Assembly (NCBI GenBank): GCA_036245525.1
Contig: BTPG01000004.1
Span: 236,131,973-236,195,972 of the forward strand
DNA length: 64,000 bases
Direction: 5' to 3'
From: Semisulcospira habei
Taxonomy: Eukaryota > Mollusca > Gastropoda > Semisulcospiridae
Part shown: in pieces, positions 1 to 12,190 of the stretch
How positions within the stretch are numbered: the stretch's first letter is position 1
Layout of the letters: the number at the start of each line of letters is the position of its first letter
The notes under the pieces: model-generated
The model's database searches: none
What the model was told of the DNA's origin: nothing
What the model saw: the letters and a program-made list of their open reading frames with translations, nothing else
Made by a program: the position numbers and the translations under genes

Positions 1-2
1 TG

Positions 3-623
3 GAAACGCCAGGCGAGACCTTCGATTCCTGTGCCACCAAAGTACTGGAATGTCTGCAGGGCACAGTGCCAAATAAAACCTGGACTGAGGACGATTTGGT
101 ACGCGCACACCGGGTAGGGAACAAACCGGACTTTGCTTCTGTAGCAGCCAACCGTGCTAGAGCCAACAACAAGCCCCGCCCCATGATCGTGAAGTTCGCG
201 AGATGGAGGGACAAGATGGACGTCCTGACCAAGGGTCGTGCTGCACTCAAGCAAAAGGGGGTTAACGTTGCTGGTAACTTAACCAACCGGCAACACGAAC
301 AGATCAGACTGCACCGGGAGAAAGGCTTGCGGGCGTACTACAAGGGGAACAAGCTGGTCGTCGCTGGACCCCTAGAGCAACGGAACTACGACACCGACAA
401 CTTCGGCCGCCGCCATGCGACAGACAACAGCGTCAACAGTAGACCGGACAACCGTATCCAAGGACTCGGTGCCGCCGCAGCTACTGGTCAGCAGGTCAAC
501 GCAACACCGGCACGTGCGTCACATTCAGTATCCCCGCTACAGCCTTCTCCTAAACCAGCGAAACGGCGCCGGCCACACAGTTCCCCTACAATTGAGGTCG
601 GGGACGAATCCAGTGACCCGTGA
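3..623 (+). CDS. LINE-A ORF1 protein, C-terminal part (RNA-binding type)
   Basis: The frame is open from the left edge (first whole codon at 3) to TGA at 621-623, so the start codon lies outside the window. The segment VRAHRVGNK followed by RPMIVKFARWRDK and, later, GLRAYYKGNKLVV matches the layout of L1-type ORF1 proteins (RRM-like core followed by the C-terminal domain), which bind the element RNA and act as nucleic-acid chaperones. The last ~60 residues are Pro/Ser/Lys-rich with a basic cluster (KPAKRRRP) that could serve in nuclear or RNA binding. ORF2 follows after ~40 bases. The frame shows no internal stop, so ORF1 is better kept than ORF2. Family assignment rests on motif resemblance only. 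Confidence 0.7.
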   Translation, partial: ETPGETFDSCATKVLECLQGTVPNKTWTEDDLVRAHRVGNKPDFASVAANRARANNKPRPMIVKFARWRDKMDVLTKGRAALKQKGVNVAGNLTNRQHEQIRLHREKGLRAYYKGNKLVVAGPLEQRNYDTDNFGRRHATDNSVNSRPDNRIQGLGAAAATGQQVNATPARASHSVSPLQPSPKPAKRRRPHSSPTIEVGDESSDP

Positions 624-665
624 TATGTCGGCCAAGCCGCGTCTCCCACCTCAATTGCACGGGAT

Positions 666-1183
666 GTGTCGCCGATGCGCGCGTGTGTTGTAGAGCAGCC
701 AGTAGACAGACTTACCTTTCTGTCATGGAATGTTGATGGACTGTGGAGCAAGCTACCTGACCCAGACTTTTTACAATATGTAAGTAATTATGACATTGTG
801 TGTTTGTTTGAAACATTTTTAGACAATGCTTTTGTCCCGCCTGACTGCTGGTCTGATTTCACGTGTTTTTCCTTACCTGCAGTCAAACTGGCACGTCAAG
901 GAAGAAGCTCGGGAGGTGTTGTTGTGTTAGTAAAAAATGTGTATGCCAAGTTTGTTTTCCAAGTGAACATGTCATGCGCTCAAAGTGTCTTTCTCAAACT
1001 TGACAGATCATTGTTTGGTACTGAATGCGATGTGCTTTTGGTCGCGTGCTATGTTCCGCCCAAGGATTCACCATTTTATAGACAATTACCGTACGACTGC
1101 CTGTTGGAAGAATTAGAACAGTGTCTTGCTAGTGCCCTCGAGCAATTTGGAGACATTCATTTCCTAATGTGTGGTGATTTTAA
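666..1183 (+). pseudogene. LINE-A ORF2, N-terminal endonuclease fragment
   Basis: This encodes the first half of an apurinic-like endonuclease (exonuclease-endonuclease-phosphatase fold), the enzyme that nicks target DNA for target-primed reverse transcription. Visible motifs are LSWNVDGL near the start, FETFLD at the usual catalytic-Glu position, a GGVVVLV strand, VACYVPPKD and CGDF. The domain is cut at GDF(N) by the TTAA transposon; the codons after 1183 are transposon sequence. The start is chosen by the frame; several upstream codons are possible. The continuation is at 8812. Confidence 0.8.
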
Positions 1184-1580
1184 AGGTCCTGGTTCAGCAA
1201 TTAGTCAGTTGAGGACAGCGAAAAAAAATGTCGAAGTCCCTACCTGACTTGAAGTGCAACCCTGACAGGGCCTCATCAGATGGGATCCCCGAACATTCAC
1301 GTTACTATAGCTGCTGTAGAGTGTCAGACGTCCTTGACGGCTGTCACAGTTCATGCAAACAGGTATACGCCACTCAGCTGCCAAAGGTCACTTCCAGTTG
1401 CATCTGTCCGTACACGGTAACACCCACAATTCTCGTGCAACAACAACGAAAGATGACTATCCAACTTTCACTTCTGGGCCGGTACTGGGAAGCACTGAGC
1501 GACGTCCACAGCGTCCAAAAATGGCCCAGGGAATGGTGACGGTACGTCGAACATGCTATATCGTGGTCTTCTCATTTCTT
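1184..1580 (+). repeat. Left terminal inverted repeat of TTAA transposon
   Basis: It matches the reverse complement of 8415-8811, with landmarks in the same order: AAGTCCCTACCTGAC, GTCAGACGTCCTTGACGG, AGTTGCATCTGTCCGT and GCGTCCAAAAA. Substitutions and small indels are spread along the arm, so the copy is not recent. Confidence 0.8.
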
Positions 1581-1882
1581 ATGTCCTCGCATTTATCCAA
1601 AACAAGGTTTCCTCGAAAGCGTTTGCAAACAACAAGTCTTTATGGTAGTCGCCATTTTTACGAAGGGAAGCTACTAGATAATGTTTGTGTAAGGGACAGC
1701 ACTCCCGTGCTAAGCAACGCGCAAACGCCCACCTCAAAACGATTTTATTTTTCACAAAAGCCTGGGAGATAATTTACAGGTCATCATGCAACAATGTGAT
1801 GTGCATGGGTGACAGTGCGAGAATATGAAATGAATGTAAACGGGACATAAATATGCCCCATAAATCCATGGCCAGCAAGCGA

Positions 1883-2028
1883 TATACACTCCCATGAGCT
1901 CCTGCGGATGCAGGGGCTCATGAGAATGTATGACGTTTGCATTTGGAACAGGCTGGCTGAAGGCCTGTTCTGTCTGAACCAAACAGCTGAAATTCAGCTT
2001 TTCGGGATTTTGAAAAGCTGAATCAGCT
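1883..2028. repeat. Imperfect palindromes inside the TTAA transposon
   Basis: There are two hairpins. At 1883-1930 the arms ATACACTCCCATGAGC and GCTCATGAGAATGTAT flank a GC-rich loop; the core resembles the palindromes at 16654-16701 and 50781-50860. At about 1986-2027, GCTGAAATTCAGCTTTTC pairs with GAAAAGCTGAATCAGC. They are probably remnants of a small hairpin MITE. Confidence 0.5.
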
Positions 2029-2370
2029 TCTAGGAGTGAAGACGGTCACCCATTGATGTGATTGTGCCTGTTCGTGTGTGTTACACGGACATAAAATTTG
2101 ATTCCATTATAAGAATCTAAGCACTAGGTAATATTTTGCTTTGTCGTTAACTTCTCATCTTGTTTTTTGTTTTTTTGTATCACAAAAGATAATTACCGTC
2201 TGCAAACTTGATGAGTTCAGTGATAATATTTTCTCCCCAGACCAACTGCTGTCTATGCACACGCAATGCACCCTGCCCAATGCATACCTCATGCAGGTGC
2301 CTGACAGCAAACACCGATACACCAACTACAAGCTAAAGGGTGCACGAGCAAACGAGAGGCAAGTTTCAAA

Positions 2371-2763
2371 ATAATTAGATACAGGGCCGCAGCAGATGGT
2401 TCCGGCCTTCGCCATACCAATAATGTATACATTTTTTTGACAAGACCATATAATTATGTCTGTTTATGCCCTCGACCCAAATTAATTTAAATGTTACTAA
2501 TTTTTCCATTTTTGGGGGGTTGTGCGAATTCTTCCCCCCCCCCCCCCCCTGCCCGATTGACTTTAAAATAATTAGATACAGGGCCGCAGCAGATGGTTCC
2601 GGCCTTCGCCATACCAATAATGTATACATTTTTTTGACAAGACCATATAATTATGTCTGTTTATGCCCTCGACCCAAATTAATTTAAATGTTACTAATTT
2701 TTCCATTTTTGGGGGGTTGTGCGAATTCTTCCCCCCCCCCCCCCCCTGCCCGATTGACTTTAG
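2371..2763 (+). repeat. 197-bp tandem duplication with poly-C tract
   Basis: Two nearly identical copies start at 2371 and 2568 (ATAATTAGATACAGGGCC). Each contains a T7 run, a G6 run and a run of about 18 C before CTGCCCGATTGACTTTA. Confidence 0.85.
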
Positions 2764-3245
2764 GAAGCAGATGAAAGCAAGCTGGCATCATGCAGGCATG
2801 CACCCCTTCGGCTGGAGCATTAGGTTTCTTTCACCTCGTGCTATGGTTATGAGATATGAAATAAATGTTAGGAAACAGATATATATATATATTATGTAAT
2901 TGGTATTCTAACCACAATATATTTCATTCATAGTTTATCTATGTTTGCACTGACAGCAAACCATGTGGGATTTATTTTTGATTACTCCATATAGCAATGT
3001 TCTCTATCAGAAAACTGAAATGACTCAACCCGCAAAAATAAATATCAAGGAAATATATCAGTTCACAACAGCAAGAGGTATATCTCACTTGATCTTCATT
3101 TTGTGACAAAAACATTGTTTTCAAATACACTTCAACGTATGGCTTATTTGTTTATATCTGTACTGAGTGAAACTGTTAAAAATGCCTTTCATTGTGAGGC
3201 TTCTCTTATGAGTTTACCAAAATCGTCAAGTACATCAATAAGTGT

Positions 3246-3344
3246 CTCTTGGCTTGACTTCACGAACGAAGATTCTATAGGGCTTGCCCACGTCGTCTGC
3301 AGGCATTTTCGTGGCTGCGGAGGCCAATCCGAGACAGGCAGGTT
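3246..3344 (-). mobile_element. 99-bp retroposed LINE-G 3' tail with 15-bp target duplication
   Basis: The insert reads like the plus-strand sequence at the 3' end of LINE-G (30720-30825) and LINE-H (57478-57575), including CGAACGAAGATTCTATAGG and GGCTGCGGAGGCCAATCC. It is flanked by TACATCAATAAGTGT at 3231-3245 and 3345-3359, an exact duplication. The element sense is minus, with its CTCT (GAGA) tail at 3246. It is either an extremely 5'-truncated LINE insertion or a SINE using this tail. Confidence 0.85.
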
Positions 3345-3907
3345 TACATCAATAAGTGTATACATAAATAAAACACAATTACCATGATTGTCATAATTCC
3401 TAAAAATACAGCTGATTTTTTTTATGAAATGAGTATGTCTATCCTCAACAAGACCAAGTAGTCTATGTACCCTGCAGAACCACATAGTCCAGATCAAAAT
3501 GGTGACTGCGAAGCGTGTGTAATGCAGAGACGAACTCAACGAAAAAAAGAAAGACGCTTAGAAAAGACAGCTACAACACAATTTTATTCATATTATCTAG
3601 TAATAAATTGTGTTGTAACTGTCATTTCTAAGCGACGTTCTTTCCTCATAGGGTTCTTCTCTACAGAACAACATACATGTGCACTTTTACTTCCTGCACC
3701 ATATATAACTGTAATAATACATGAGGCAAAAACACAAACAGAACAGAGACAACCATTTTAATTATAAAGAAACAATTTCAGTGATGTCATTGAATTATAT
3801 GCATGGTATATTTTGCTTATGATGCTGTCATTCAAACTTGGTCACTGTGTTTTGGTAAGTGAGGGAGAGGGAGGGGGGGGGGGCTGGAGGGGGCGGGTAC
3901 ACATGCA

Positions 3908-4088
<181 letters not shown>

Positions 4089-4134
4089 TGCTAAATTTTG
4101 CTATCCACCAAAATGCTAATATTGCCATGATTCC

Positions 4135-4327
4135 ACAGCAGACAGACAGCCTTCATGGACAGGTCCAACCAGTGAAGAGACAACAGACTGGTCAGTGTCA
4201 AACATGTCACCAAACTGCAGGGGCCTTAGCAGCAATGTCACACAGAAACTTTGGAACAGCAAACAGCCTGATGCAGTGCAGTGTGCCCCAACTTGCTCTC
4301 AGCAGGCAGCTGCAAGACAAGAACAAA
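4135..4327 (+). other. Possible captured exon in TTAA transposon
   Basis: The interval is open in one frame. It is preceded by TTCCACAG and followed by AAAG|GTCAGT, a plausible acceptor and donor. The translation contains CQTCHQTAG and a Gln/Ser-rich stretch. I do not recognise the protein. It could be a host exon carried by the transposon or chance. Confidence 0.25.
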
Positions 4328-6739
4328 GGTCAGTTAGTACATGTGAAGATGTACTGCAAACACTGTTCTAGATGAGTTTACTTGGCTACCGGGTATCAGC
4401 CAGTATAATCTACTCAACATGAAACCAACCGTAATGAATCAATCACAGCCAGTGTAATCAATAAACTCCATACAAGACAGATTTGCAAAATAACTTTTAC
4501 AAACAATTTCTTTGTCTCGGTGATGGTCAAACGATTTATACAGTTTTGTTCTAATAATAAAATACATTGTAGCTTTGCAATGCTGCTTGGTAACATGATA
4601 TTATATGAATATGTTTTCAGGCCAACATAACCAACTTTTCCCTGGGGGAGACTAAAGATGCACTCAACCGATGAGCAGCCCCTGGTGACCATATCGAATG
4701 TGGGAGTAGAGGCGACACCTTATCAGCGCGTGACCAGTGAAGACAATCCGGCCTACTGTTTGTGTGGGAATCATCTAATAATAATGGACAACAAGAACTA
4801 CTGAATTTGATCCAGCTGATCGAGTTAACAGAAGAACCAACTTTTCTAGATATTTGTAAGAAGCAGACCGTAGTCAAATTTTGCAGCGTCAAAAATTATA
4901 GCATCACATTTGCAAATAAAATTCCCACATTATAATAGCAATCAAACATCACCAACACTCTACATACAGATTTTTTTCAGTTGTGGCATGAGAGCCATAT
5001 GGGGCTTGGCAACAGCAAACACTGTTGCTCTTGTCAGGTGGCCATAATCAGATGGCAGTTTCTAAGCCCCAATCTAAACTACCTGAGGGCACTATCTGGT
5101 TGTGTATGTGTGTGAAACCAACCTCCAAGTCTTTACTTCTGCTGAAAAACCACATCCACTCGTCGCTCAATCTTGTCATCTGTACTGCGTAGGTAATGTA
5201 ACAAACTGGAGAGCTTCTCATCAGTGAGGCATTGGGGATACAAGGCCACGGAGCACATTCCTTGATGAGAAAAAACAGAATGAAGAGAACATTTTCATTA
5301 ACTTTTAAAATTTACTTTCTGTCATGGAGATTGTTTACATCTGTTTGTACAAGTAGTTGGGACATGAATAAATGGACACATGCATGTAATATATACTCCA
5401 TATTGTGCACTTTGTACTCTCTATACAAGAAAGTATTAAAGTTGAATGTAAAAGCAAAATGTTGGACATTTTTTGTTTTCAATACATTTGGACATTCTTC
5501 TTCATAAATTGCATACATGTCTGCTTTCATTTTTCATCCTTGTTATAACTACATACTGTAAACAGTGCACATGAACAGGAATTCTGCACCTGACTTGCCA
5601 TAAGAAAGAATTAGTTTTCATGGTCAGTGTCACAATCCTAAATAGTATATTTCTACAAATACATGTACTGTAATGATACTGAAAATGACATGTACAATAC
5701 TGCACTTGTACCAGAAATTGCACAAGTGTGTAACATACATGTACTATGCATATTTCTGCTGTGCTACCTGGTATGCCTGTTGCTAATCTTGGTATACTGC
5801 TTGCATACTTGGTGGTTGAAGTCAAGGATGGTAAGCCTGTTGCGCATTGTGTAGCCTTTGTAGCCAATGAAAGTTTTGGGGGGGGCCATTTCATTTTCAG
5901 CCACATAGATACATCCCCTTGACTAACACTCAAAACACTCAATGATGAGACTGAAACATATCTAAACTCTAAGTCAAAATAAGTGCATAAATAAGACATG
6001 ATACCTTGATCATGCCTGGCAAGGACACTCGTAATGTGTGGTGATAACAGGCTTTATCCCTTGTTTCAAGTGGTGTTTAGCCTTTGGCAGCAGCAAAGAA
6101 ACTGAAAACAGATGGCCAATATAATAGATAAAGCAAAACCTGAAAGTAAAAAAAGCACAAAAGTGAAAATGTACCAGCAGCAGTTTATACTGAGTAGGTT
6201 ATTTCGATGACAGGACAGTTTCGTGTGTTTTTGTTCTGCATACACTCAAGGATATAATCCTCCATGTAAACACACAGCTCAACTCAAACCTTTTATGCAA
6301 TTCGCTTGCCTTTGTGCCACACATCAAAGTAATGATCCAGATGTTTCAGTGGCTGCGATCAAGTCAGTAATAATATACAAATCTATTTCATACTGGAAAA
6401 AAGATACATGCATTACAGAGTGGCAAACTGACCGGTAGCTAGCACTAGCTGTTATGAAGACTTGGGAGAAAAACCACCATGGCACCATGATAATAATGTT
6501 TACTGTCAACTTGTAAATATACTTACAGTGTGGAGGTAGCAGTCATATGTAAATCATAACTTAGTGTTGTGACAGCAATATTTCCAGGACACTATAAGCT
6601 ACTTTATGATAACACTTTTACAAACAAAAATGATTTTGTGCAAGCGCACGGGTGTACCATACTTCAAAATCAAATGCCACCAAACTGATAATTACCTGAA
6701 AGTAGCAGGAGATTACAGTAGAACTCTGTCGGTGACAAC

Positions 6740-6883
6740 TTATCGGACAGGTCTTGCTGTCTTCAGAAACTCGATGCCATGCTGTGCATTCACCAGTTTC
6801 AAGTCACCTGACCTTGTGACAGCCCTGCTGTCTAGAAACAAACCATAAACACAGTCATGGATGGACAAAACCTGTTGAAAAAG
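6740..6883 (-). other. Possible captured terminal exon in TTAA transposon
   Basis: Read on the minus strand, a polypyrimidine tract and TTCAACAG precede an open segment beginning VLSIHDCVYGLFLDSRAV and ending ...EFLKTARPVR before a stop. Another minus-strand open segment with a GTAAGT donor lies at about 7606-7710. The protein is not recognised; these could be decayed exons of a transposase or a captured gene. Confidence 0.25.
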
Positions 6884-7523
6884 AAATAAATACAGAAAAT
6901 AGGCATGTGTGCACATACGCATGTGCGTGTGGCTTTCTAAAAATGGCTTAGTCACAAAATAGCAGCACATTTGAGTGTTATGATATGGAGCAATATATAC
7001 ATGTATTTACATGATTCACAGAAAAACTTGCAATAAAATATTTTGGTATACAAGAATGATATTATAAGTTTTTGTCACTCATATTTCTCCTGTTCATAAG
7101 CTTGTGGTTTCAGGAAAATATGAGAAATACATTGTATCAGTGGCAAGCCAACTTACAATAGACCACTTATATACCTGATTGTGAGTTTCATAATGAATTA
7201 TGCACATACATGTATTGCTCTATTTCATCACACTGAAATGTGCTGTTATTTTGTGAACAAATATATTTTAGGTTGATTATAGTGGTATATTTTATCCTTA
7301 CCTAGACCTGTTGATTATATTCTCATCCAGACAATTGCTGATGTTGTTTTCATACAGCGAGCAGCTGTACATTTGTTTTCATTCAGACAGCTGAACATTT
7401 TGTCTGTGTTCAGACAACTGCAGGTATATTTTGTTTTTTATTCAGACAGCTGTATATTTAATTCTATTCAGACAGCTGTATATTTTGTTCTAAATATAAG
7501 CCAGCTGTACATTTTGTCCCAAG

Positions 7524-7526
<3 letters not shown>

Positions 7527-7595
<69 letters not shown>
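7527..7595. repeat. (AC)n microsatellite
   Basis: Uninterrupted AC dinucleotide array of ~69 bases. Confidence 0.95.
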
Positions 7596-7596
<1 letters not shown>

Positions 7597-8414
7597 TTTA
7601 GGTTCACAACTTACCTTGCCACTGCGATTATCTGTTATGTATTGTGATGAGATTGGGCGTTGTTCCATTACTGATGCACCTTCACTTTGTACTAGCTTCA
7701 CAAATGTATCCACAGAAATAACACATTAGCTGCTTGCTGCTCTGTGAGCTCATTTGGTGTGGCACTGAAAAAGAATCAAATGACTGGTATTTGTATAGTT
7801 ATGTAATGCACACACGGGTCTTGTACTAGAAAATGGCGTGGCGTTCTGAAGATATTTACACAAAAACAACCACCACGAACCCCCAAAACAAATCGCAACT
7901 AAAAGTGGAAACTTCTAAATGTACATCAGACCAGAGCTCAGAATATATCGCATATTTCATTATGTATATAACACAAATATGTGTAATAGAAAATTGCCCA
8001 GAAACTATTACACTTATTTATAAAGGAGAGAATATTTAAAAACAAAGTTTCAGGCTGTTACTATAGTGACGTATATATATAGTAACTACAGAAGAGACGA
8101 ACAGTGAGGCTAAGATTTCCAATTCTTCGTCTTGTTCATCGATGTATTCTGCCTACTTCTCACCACTGTCGTCTGCTGTTATTTCCTCAGTCATCATTTC
8201 CCCCGAAATTGGTGTCCTGTACACCAGAACACACATAACATTACGATCGCTAGGGCTTCTTGTTGTTGACAAGGAAGTGGTCATTAGAGTGGTGTCCCCT
8301 GATAATACATATTTACGAGTACCTTCCCTTTGTAAACACGACGTCAGCTACACGCGCATAGGTGTTTGTTGTTGTTGGAAATATACTTACCAACAAAAGT
8401 AATATTTGTACCAC

Positions 8415-8811
8415 AAAAAGTGAAAAGACCACACCATATCATGTTGGACTTACCGCCACCATTCGCTGGACCTTTTTTGGACGCTCTGGACGTCGCGGCT
8501 CGGTGCAGGCTTCACCAGTGCGGCAAAATGAAAGTTGGATATTTTTCAGTCGTAGTTGCACGGGAATTGGATGTTACCGCGCACGGACAGATGCAACTGG
8601 AAATGACCTTAGGCAGCTGGATGGTGTATACCTGTTTTCGTGAACTGTGACAGCCGTCAAGGACGTCTGACACTCTACAGCAGCTATAGTAACGTGCGTG
8701 CTCGGGGATCCTATCACACGGGGCCCTATCAGGGTTGCACTTTCTGTGTCAGGTAGGGACTTTGAAATTTTTTTTCGATGTCCTCTACTGACTAATTGCT
8801 GAACCCGGACT
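8415..8811 (-). repeat. Right terminal inverted repeat of TTAA transposon
   Basis: This is the partner of the left repeat; similarity fades inside of about 8415. The outer end abuts TTAA at 8812, after which the LINE-A endonuclease continues. Confidence 0.8.
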
Positions 8812-8815
8812 TTAA

Positions 8816-9482
8816 TGGTAGAATTGGGGATTTGCAGCCTAATCCATATTTGTTTCAGCTTGATCCTGATGAAACGCTACTAACTAATACCGCTGTATTT
8901 GAACCTTCACGATTTACTGAAGATATGACTGTAAATACATTTGGAAGAAAACTATTAGATTTGTGTGCATGTTTTGAACTGATGATTTTGAATGGGCTCT
9001 GTAGCCCTGATCTGTCAAAGCACCTGACATTTATCTCACCCACTGGTTGTAGTATTAATGATTATTTTGTTGCATCTCCTGACTTTATTTGTTTGTGTGA
9101 CAAACTTGAAGTTGGCGAGAGGATAGAGTCTGTGCACATGCCGCTGGTCCTTACTGTGTCTTGTGTACGTGTATCACCCCACAACGATGTTTCTGATGAC
9201 GATACGCAGTGTTTTTCTTTTGATAAGATTATCTGGGAACCTGCTAAGGCCCAAACGCTCAGCGACAGTTTAACTACTCCTGCATTCCAGGATGCTCTAG
9301 TAGCTGCTACTGCTGAGATCGATGATGATATTAATAGGGTATTAGACATTTTCACATGTGCTATCAAAGACGCTGCTAGTTGCATGACAAAACAATTTCA
9401 TTCCTCCACAGGCAACACACACAAAACAAACACCGCTAGTCACCCTTGGTTTGACCAGGAATGCAGAAATGCAAAAATGTGA
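8816..9482 (+). pseudogene. LINE-A ORF2 endonuclease, C-terminal half
   Basis: It begins with DFNGRIGDLQPNP, the continuation of the GDFN motif. It then has GRKLLDLCACFELMILNG, the usual helix after that motif, and SINDYFVAS at the DY position. The expected SDH motif reads ESVHMPLVL, so the aspartate is lost. The frame ends at TGA 9480-9482 after WFDQECRNAKM; the linker continues in other frames (KTMENKRQR..., FWKEIKKWKKKK...) up to 9700. Confidence 0.8.
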
Positions 9483-9699
9483 ACGCGTAAAGCCTTACGT
9501 ACATACACAAAACATAAAACCATGGAAAATAAACGGCAACGTTTGTTAATGACAGAAAACAATACAAGAGATTACTTAGAGCTAAAGAAGTTAATTTTAA
9601 GAGGGAAACTGTTGACAAAATTCTTGAGTATAGACATAACTCTCAGGCATTTTGGAAGGAAATAAAGAAATGGAAAAAAAAAAAACGTCGTTTAAGAAA

Positions 9700-11366
9700 C
9701 AATATAACAAAGAAGCAGTGGTTTGATCACTTCTCTGGCATTCTAAATGAAAACATAGCACAGCAAGAGAATAATGATGATGTATTTTCTTCAGAAGACT
9801 CTGAGTCTGATGAAGCCTTATTTCATGACCTAGATATTAACATAGAAGAAGCAGAAGTTATTGCTGCTTTAAAAAATGCCAAAGCAGGAAAGGCCCCCTG
9901 GCCTGATGGAATTATAAATGAAGTTCTTAAAGTCTCCAACCCAGCTATCATCTCCTTTCTCACTAAGTATTTTAATGCTCTATTCAACAAAGGGTTGTTC
10001 CCCAGCGAATGGTCTAAAGCTATTATTTTCCCACTACACAAGAAAGGAGATGTAAATAATCCAGATAATTATCGTGGTATTGCTCTGATTAGCTGTGTTA
10101 GTAAACTGTATACCTACATTTTGAACAGAAGGTTAACAGACTGGGCTGAGGAACACAATATTCTGTCTGAAACACAAGCCGGGTTTAGGAAATCCTATTC
10201 TACTGTGGACCATATATTTACACTTTATGGTATTGTTAAAAAACAACTTCTACAAAATAAGAAAGTTTATGTGGCTTTTGTTGACTTTCGCAAAGCCTTC
10301 GATACTGTTAAAAGAGGTGTGTTTCGGAATATTTTACTAAAGGTTGGAGTGCGCGGCAAAATGCTTTCAGCTATGAAGGCAATGTATGACTCGGTGAAAT
10401 TTTGTGTTAGAGACAGCCTGAATTGTACAGCGTTTTTTTGAGTGTTTCCAAGGTTTAAAACAAGGATGTTTAGCATCGCCGACATTGTTCTCCTTTTTGA
10501 TTAACGAGCTTGCTCTGTACATTATTGAAAATGGTAAACATGGTTTCCAACTAAAATCCGATGCAGCAGAACTGTTTTTGTTGATGTTTGCAGATGACAT
10601 TGCTTTGTTTTCATCAACCCCCAATGGCCTTCAGACTCAGCTGAACAATTTATACAAAGAAGCATCTAAACTTGGTTTGTCTGTTAACATAGACAAGACA
10701 AAAATAATTGTGTTTCGAAATGGTGGATATTTGTCAAAATATGAAAAATGGATTTACGGGGGAACGAGGGTAGAAGTTGTCAATATGTATAAGTACCTTG
10801 GGTTAAACTTTACCACACGTTTGAGTTTAAACACATCCGTCGATGACTTAGTGACTAAGGCAACAAAATGTGTAATCGATATTTTCTGTATGTTGAAGAA
10901 AATCAACTGCGCTAGTCCTGATGTTTTTTTCAAGCTGTTTGATGCGCAGGTTGTCCCAATTTTGTTGTATGCCTCGGAAATTTGGGGTATAAATGAGTGT
11001 GCCGAAATTGAAAGAGTCCATACATTTGCATGTAAACGTTTTCTTAATGTCAACTTCCGCACACCGAACCTGATGGTTTATGGTGAACTTGGTCGATATC
11101 CCCTGTCAGTATTAACGTCAGTAAGATGTGTTTCCTACTGGCTTCGACTCTGTGCTTTACCTGTTACTAGATTTGCAAATATGGCTTATCATATGCTTAA
11201 GGATTTAGACGATAAAGGGAAAGAAACATGGGTGTCAAAGATAAAGAATTTGCTTTTTCGAAATGGGTTTGGTCATGTATGGATTTCACAAGGTGTTGGA
11301 AACAGGAATGCTTTTATAAACAAGTTTAAACAAAGGATGGTTGATTGTTCCAAACAAAACTGGTGA
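9700..11366 (+). pseudogene. LINE-A ORF2 reverse transcriptase
   Basis: The reverse-transcriptase palm and fingers copy element RNA at the nicked target. Motifs in order: KAGKAPWPDGI (about 9880), NNPDNYRGIALIS (10055), ETQAGFRKSYSTVDH, VAFVDFRKAFDTV (10275), a shift near 10440, then GLKQGCLASPT in another frame, FADDIALFSS (10588) with the catalytic DD, and YKYLGLNF (10790). The thumb and connection extend to a stop at 11364-11366. At least two lesions make it non-coding as it stands. The KAGKAPW (usually PG) change is unusual. Confidence 0.85.
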
Positions 11367-11369
11367 TCG

Positions 11370-11780
11370 AAGCTTTCTGAGAGTGAACGTTTTACTGTGT
11401 ATCGTAGCTTTAAACATACACTTGTCCAAGAAAAATATTTTGAACTGGTTAAGCCAACCTATGTCAAAAATCTATACATTAAATTTAGACTTGGCATAAC
11501 TGAATTGCAAAGTAACAAACAAAGATATAGTACTCCCAATGCTGTAACGAAAGTGTGTCCATTGTGTGCCAAGGCTGTGGAAGATGAAATTCACTTTATG
11601 TTTTATTGTCCATTCTACGAATGATGAACTGCGTGTCAAATACCTATGTAAGTTTGACCTTATGGAACTCAAACAGAAAGAATTGTGTATCCTAGACACT
11701 ACCAACCCGCAGTCTATTGCCGATTTAGCAAGATTTGTATTTCATGCATTTAAACTCCGTAGCAGCATGCTTGTATGATT
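11370..11780 (+). pseudogene. LINE-A ORF2 C-terminal Cys/His region
   Basis: Across frames the translation gives FKHTLVQEKYFEL..., then VCPLCAKAVEDEIHFMFYCPFYE (split here by frame breaks after 11624). The spacing CPLC-x-E-x-H-x-CP is the CCHC-like C-terminal motif of many I- and Nimb-type LINEs, thought to bind nucleic acid. LINE-F at 28.7 kb carries a comparable ending. Confidence 0.7.
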
Positions 11781-11906
11781 CCACGTGCAAACTGTGGTTC
11801 TTACTCCGACCTGGTCTGTGTAGTACACGGCTGTGGCCTGGATTTGGATACCGCATTTTACATGTAGGTCAAAAGTGGCTATTATGTGCTGGCGTAGATC
11901 GAATGG

Positions 11907-11908
<2 letters not shown>

Positions 11909-11975
<67 letters not shown>
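11909..11975. repeat. (GT)n microsatellite
   Basis: Dinucleotide array within the LINE-A 3' UTR. Confidence 0.95.
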
Positions 11976-12093
11976 GTTATAAACATCGCCTTATGGCTTT
12001 TATATGCACCTGAATTATAAATTATGTAATGTCTCACTCCATTGTATGGACATTTTGTCTGAACAATAAACTGAGTAGTCTTGAGTCTTGAGT

Positions 12094-12099
12094 CTCTCC

Positions 12100-12190
<91 letters not shown>

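Larger units (their letters stand above)
1..1183 (+). mobile_element. LINE-A, 5' portion (ORF1 end, start of endonuclease)
   Basis: This is the upstream part of a two-ORF non-LTR retrotransposon that enters from the left edge. It carries the end of an ORF1 and the first part of an ORF2 endonuclease. The endonuclease frame stops making sense at its GDFN motif near 1177 and resumes at 8812, where the same motif continues, so the two blocks are one element split by the 7.6-kb insertion 1184-8811. Clade is uncertain; the reverse transcriptase resembles Nimb/I-type elements. Confidence 0.85.
8812..12093 (+). mobile_element. LINE-A, 3' portion (endonuclease end, RT, 3' tail)
   Basis: This continues the endonuclease broken at 1183 and runs through reverse transcriptase and a Cys/His C-terminus to a 3' end with an AATAAA-like signal (ACAATAAACTGAG) and a TCTTGAG tandem tail at ~12075-12093. 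Frames are broken by a stop at 9481, a shift near 10440 and a stop at 11364. A GT array (11909-11975) has grown in the 3' UTR. Confidence 0.85.

Noticed and set aside
2190..2361. Host exon with ...IFSPDQLLSMHTQCTLP...
   Set aside because: Open segment with only a weak acceptor and a GC donor; it lies in the TTAA transposon and joins no other segment in phase.
8142..8650. Small genes near 8.1-8.6 kb
   Set aside because: They overlap the right terminal inverted repeat, and the same region in the left repeat does not preserve the frames.
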